Shown in pieces: positions 33,474 through 34,367 of a stretch of DNA of 34,367 nucleotides. This DNA is from JAXMAR01 sp046350295. Lineage in GTDB: Bacteria > Planctomycetota > Planctomycetia > Gemmatales > Gemmataceae. The DNA lies in NCBI GenBank assembly GCA_046350295.1, contig JAXMAR010000063.1, positions 1 through 34,367 of the forward strand, given 5' to 3'. Numbering within the stretch: the stretch's first letter is position 1; each line of letters begins with the position of its first letter. A program made the translations under genes and the position numbers. The notes beneath the pieces are model-generated. The model had not been told where the DNA came from, ran no database searches, and saw only the letters and a program-made list of their open reading frames with translations.

Positions 33474-33872
33474 TCAGTCGCGGGTGACATCCCAGACGCC
33501 GATGTCGTTGTAGTTGGCGGTGTAGTAGGCCGCGCCGTCGAAGGTCGTGGTGGTTTCCACCCGGTTCCAGGACAGGGTGTAGGTCCTGTAGACGCCGGGC
33601 TGTCCGGTGTGGAAGCGGACCTCCAGGTTCGGAGCGGCGCCGCTGCTGTTGAGCCGGAACCAGTGGGAGCGGGAGTCGTTGCCCTCGACGCTGTGGTTGT
33701 ACCAGATGCCGCCGCCCCAGCGGACCGAGTAATTGAACTTGCCGCCGGTCGGGTTGCGGAGGACGACCATGGCGTAGCCGTTTCCGGTCTGGGCCTGAAC
33801 GTGTCGCTCGCTCAACAGCAAGCCGGTCGTGGTCAGGAGGGTGAGGGTCAGGAACTTGAGGTGCGAGAACAT
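33474..33872 (-). CDS. Small secreted protein of unknown function
   Basis: The product has 132 residues. A signal peptide (SHLKFLTLTLLTTTGLLLSE) ends near VQAQ-TG. The mature ~105 residues are rich in Gly, Asn, Thr, Tyr and Trp and read as a beta-sandwich: GYAMVVLRNPTGGKFNYSVR, WGGGIWYNHSVEGN, SHWFRLNSSG, LEVRFHTGQPG, YTLSWNRVE and TTTFDGAAYYTANY. There is no catalytic motif and no Cys. I know no named family; similar short Trp/Asn-rich secreted proteins occur in planctomycetes. AAGGA about seven bases before ATG 33872 fixes the start; the open frame upstream is Arg-rich and not protein-like. It has its own strong terminator, so it is a single-gene unit, and is divergent from the CHC2 gene across 214 nt. 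Confidence 0.82.
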   Translation of the reverse strand: MFSHLKFLTLTLLTTTGLLLSERHVQAQTGNGYAMVVLRNPTGGKFNYSVRWGGGIWYNHSVEGNDSRSHWFRLNSSGAAPNLEVRFHTGQPGVYRTYTLSWNRVETTTTFDGAAYYTANYNDIGVWDVTRD

Positions 33873-34086
33873 GGCTGGTCCTTTCGAAGTGTAGTCTTCG
33901 GAGCGTCGCGAGCCGGTTGGTCGCCGGTGTTTCCTCTCGCGTCTGCGGTGAAAAGCGGACGCCGGCATTTGCGGCGGACAAGAAAAAAAGGCTCATCCGG
34001 GAAACGCGCGTTTTGGATTCCGGGTGGAGTCATTTGCCGGTATCCTGTTACGGGTTCCTCTTCTCTGTTCGGGTGAGCAGCAAGGC

Positions 34087-34367
34087 ATGCCGGCCATCGA
34101 CTTTCGCAAAGTTCGAGAGGCGGTTTCCATGGCGGATGTCCTTGGGCCACTCGGTTTTGAGGCTGCCCGATCCGCCGGAAGCCAGGTTCGGGGACCGTGC
34201 CCCCTGCATGGCGAAGAAGGCGGCAACTGCGTGTTTTCCGCCAATCTCATCAAGCATGCCTTGCGCTGCTTCAAGTGCGGAGCCGCCGGAAACCAGCTCG
34301 ACCTTTGGGCGAAAGCGACCAAGAAGCCGCTCCCTGACGCCGCCCTTGAAGTGTGCGCTCGTCTGCA
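34087..34367 (+). CDS. CHC2 zinc-finger protein, N-terminal part (cut by the window edge)
   Basis: The 93 visible residues form a DnaG-type CHC2 zinc ribbon: FRKVREAVSMADVLGPLGF, then CPLH (CxxH), a short strand region (CVFSANLIKHALRCF) and CFKCGAAGNQLDLW (CxxC). In primase this finger binds single-stranded DNA. Here the N-terminus lacks the usual primase lead (FIxxVxxxxDIVxVI), so it is more likely an orphan CHC2 protein of the kind seen in planctomycetes and mobile elements than the housekeeping primase. The end lies outside the window, so a downstream TOPRIM or helicase domain cannot be excluded. The region before ATG 34087 has a weak AAGG. Codon use is like that of its neighbours. Confidence 0.85.
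   Translation, partial: MPAIDFRKVREAVSMADVLGPLGFEAARSAGSQVRGPCPLHGEEGGNCVFSANLIKHALRCFKCGAAGNQLDLWAKATKKPLPDAALEVCARL

Noticed and set aside
33300..33996. Upstream part of the long minus-strand frame that also contains the MutL C-terminus
   Set aside because: Before ~32280 this frame is Arg/Pro-rich noise opposite or out of frame with real genes; only its last part is the shifted mutL.
32343..34076. 577-codon plus-strand frame across mutL and the small secreted-protein gene
   Set aside because: Runs antisense through two well-supported genes and a terminator.
1..34367. CRISPR array, tRNA or rRNA genes, riboswitch, insertion sequence, prophage or secondary-metabolite cluster
   Set aside because: None of the repeats has regular spacers, no cloverleaf or conserved rRNA stretch was seen in the gaps, and no transposase or integrase was found.

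Overview
The window looks like chromosomal DNA of a high-GC planctomycete, most likely Gemmataceae. The pointers are an exported WD40 protein with an alpha-helical tail (24757-27123), a very large FHA/coiled-coil/kinase-like protein (27624-31334) and an orphan CHC2 zinc-finger protein (34087-end). This assignment comes from family resemblance, not from a search. No rRNA, tRNA, CRISPR array, insertion sequence or prophage was recognised.

Left part (1-16 kb): the C-terminus of an RND efflux pump is followed by a tight plus-strand set, pckA - ThrE-type exporter - gpmA - phosphoketolase, closed by a 17-bp hairpin. Next come a small unknown gene, an MNT/HEPN toxin-antitoxin-like pair and a minus-strand exported spermidine-synthase-like protein. 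After these lie an NhaD-type antiporter, a 164-residue unknown, a frameshifted CBS-domain gene, a SulP transporter with a frameshift in its STAS domain, and a six-helix membrane protein of unknown role.

Middle (16-24.4 kb): a secreted glycosidase-like TIM-barrel protein, the glycogen debranching enzyme glgX, a secreted NlpC/P60-like cysteine-peptidase-fold protein (minus strand), beta-carbonic anhydrase, acetate kinase, a LOG-family protein, a small cupin (minus strand) and a Tat-exported aldo/keto reductase. GlgX, phosphoketolase and acetate kinase could together run glycogen to acetyl phosphate to acetate plus ATP. PEP carboxykinase and phosphoglycerate mutase sit around the PEP node. The SulP transporter, carbonic anhydrase and Na+/H+ antiporter could serve inorganic-carbon supply. 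That grouping is inference from co-location.

Right part (24.4-34.4 kb): a gene remnant and a 13-bp tandem repeat, the WD40 protein, about 500 bp without a gene but with a perfect hairpin and a 51-bp-spaced direct repeat, the FHA-like/coiled-coil/pseudokinase protein, mutL broken by several indels, a small secreted protein with a textbook terminator, and the start of the CHC2 gene. The clearest oddities are the clustered frameshifts in mutL, the single frameshifts in two adjacent genes (CBS and SulP), and the loss of all signature residues at both ends of the 1236-residue FHA/kinase-like protein.
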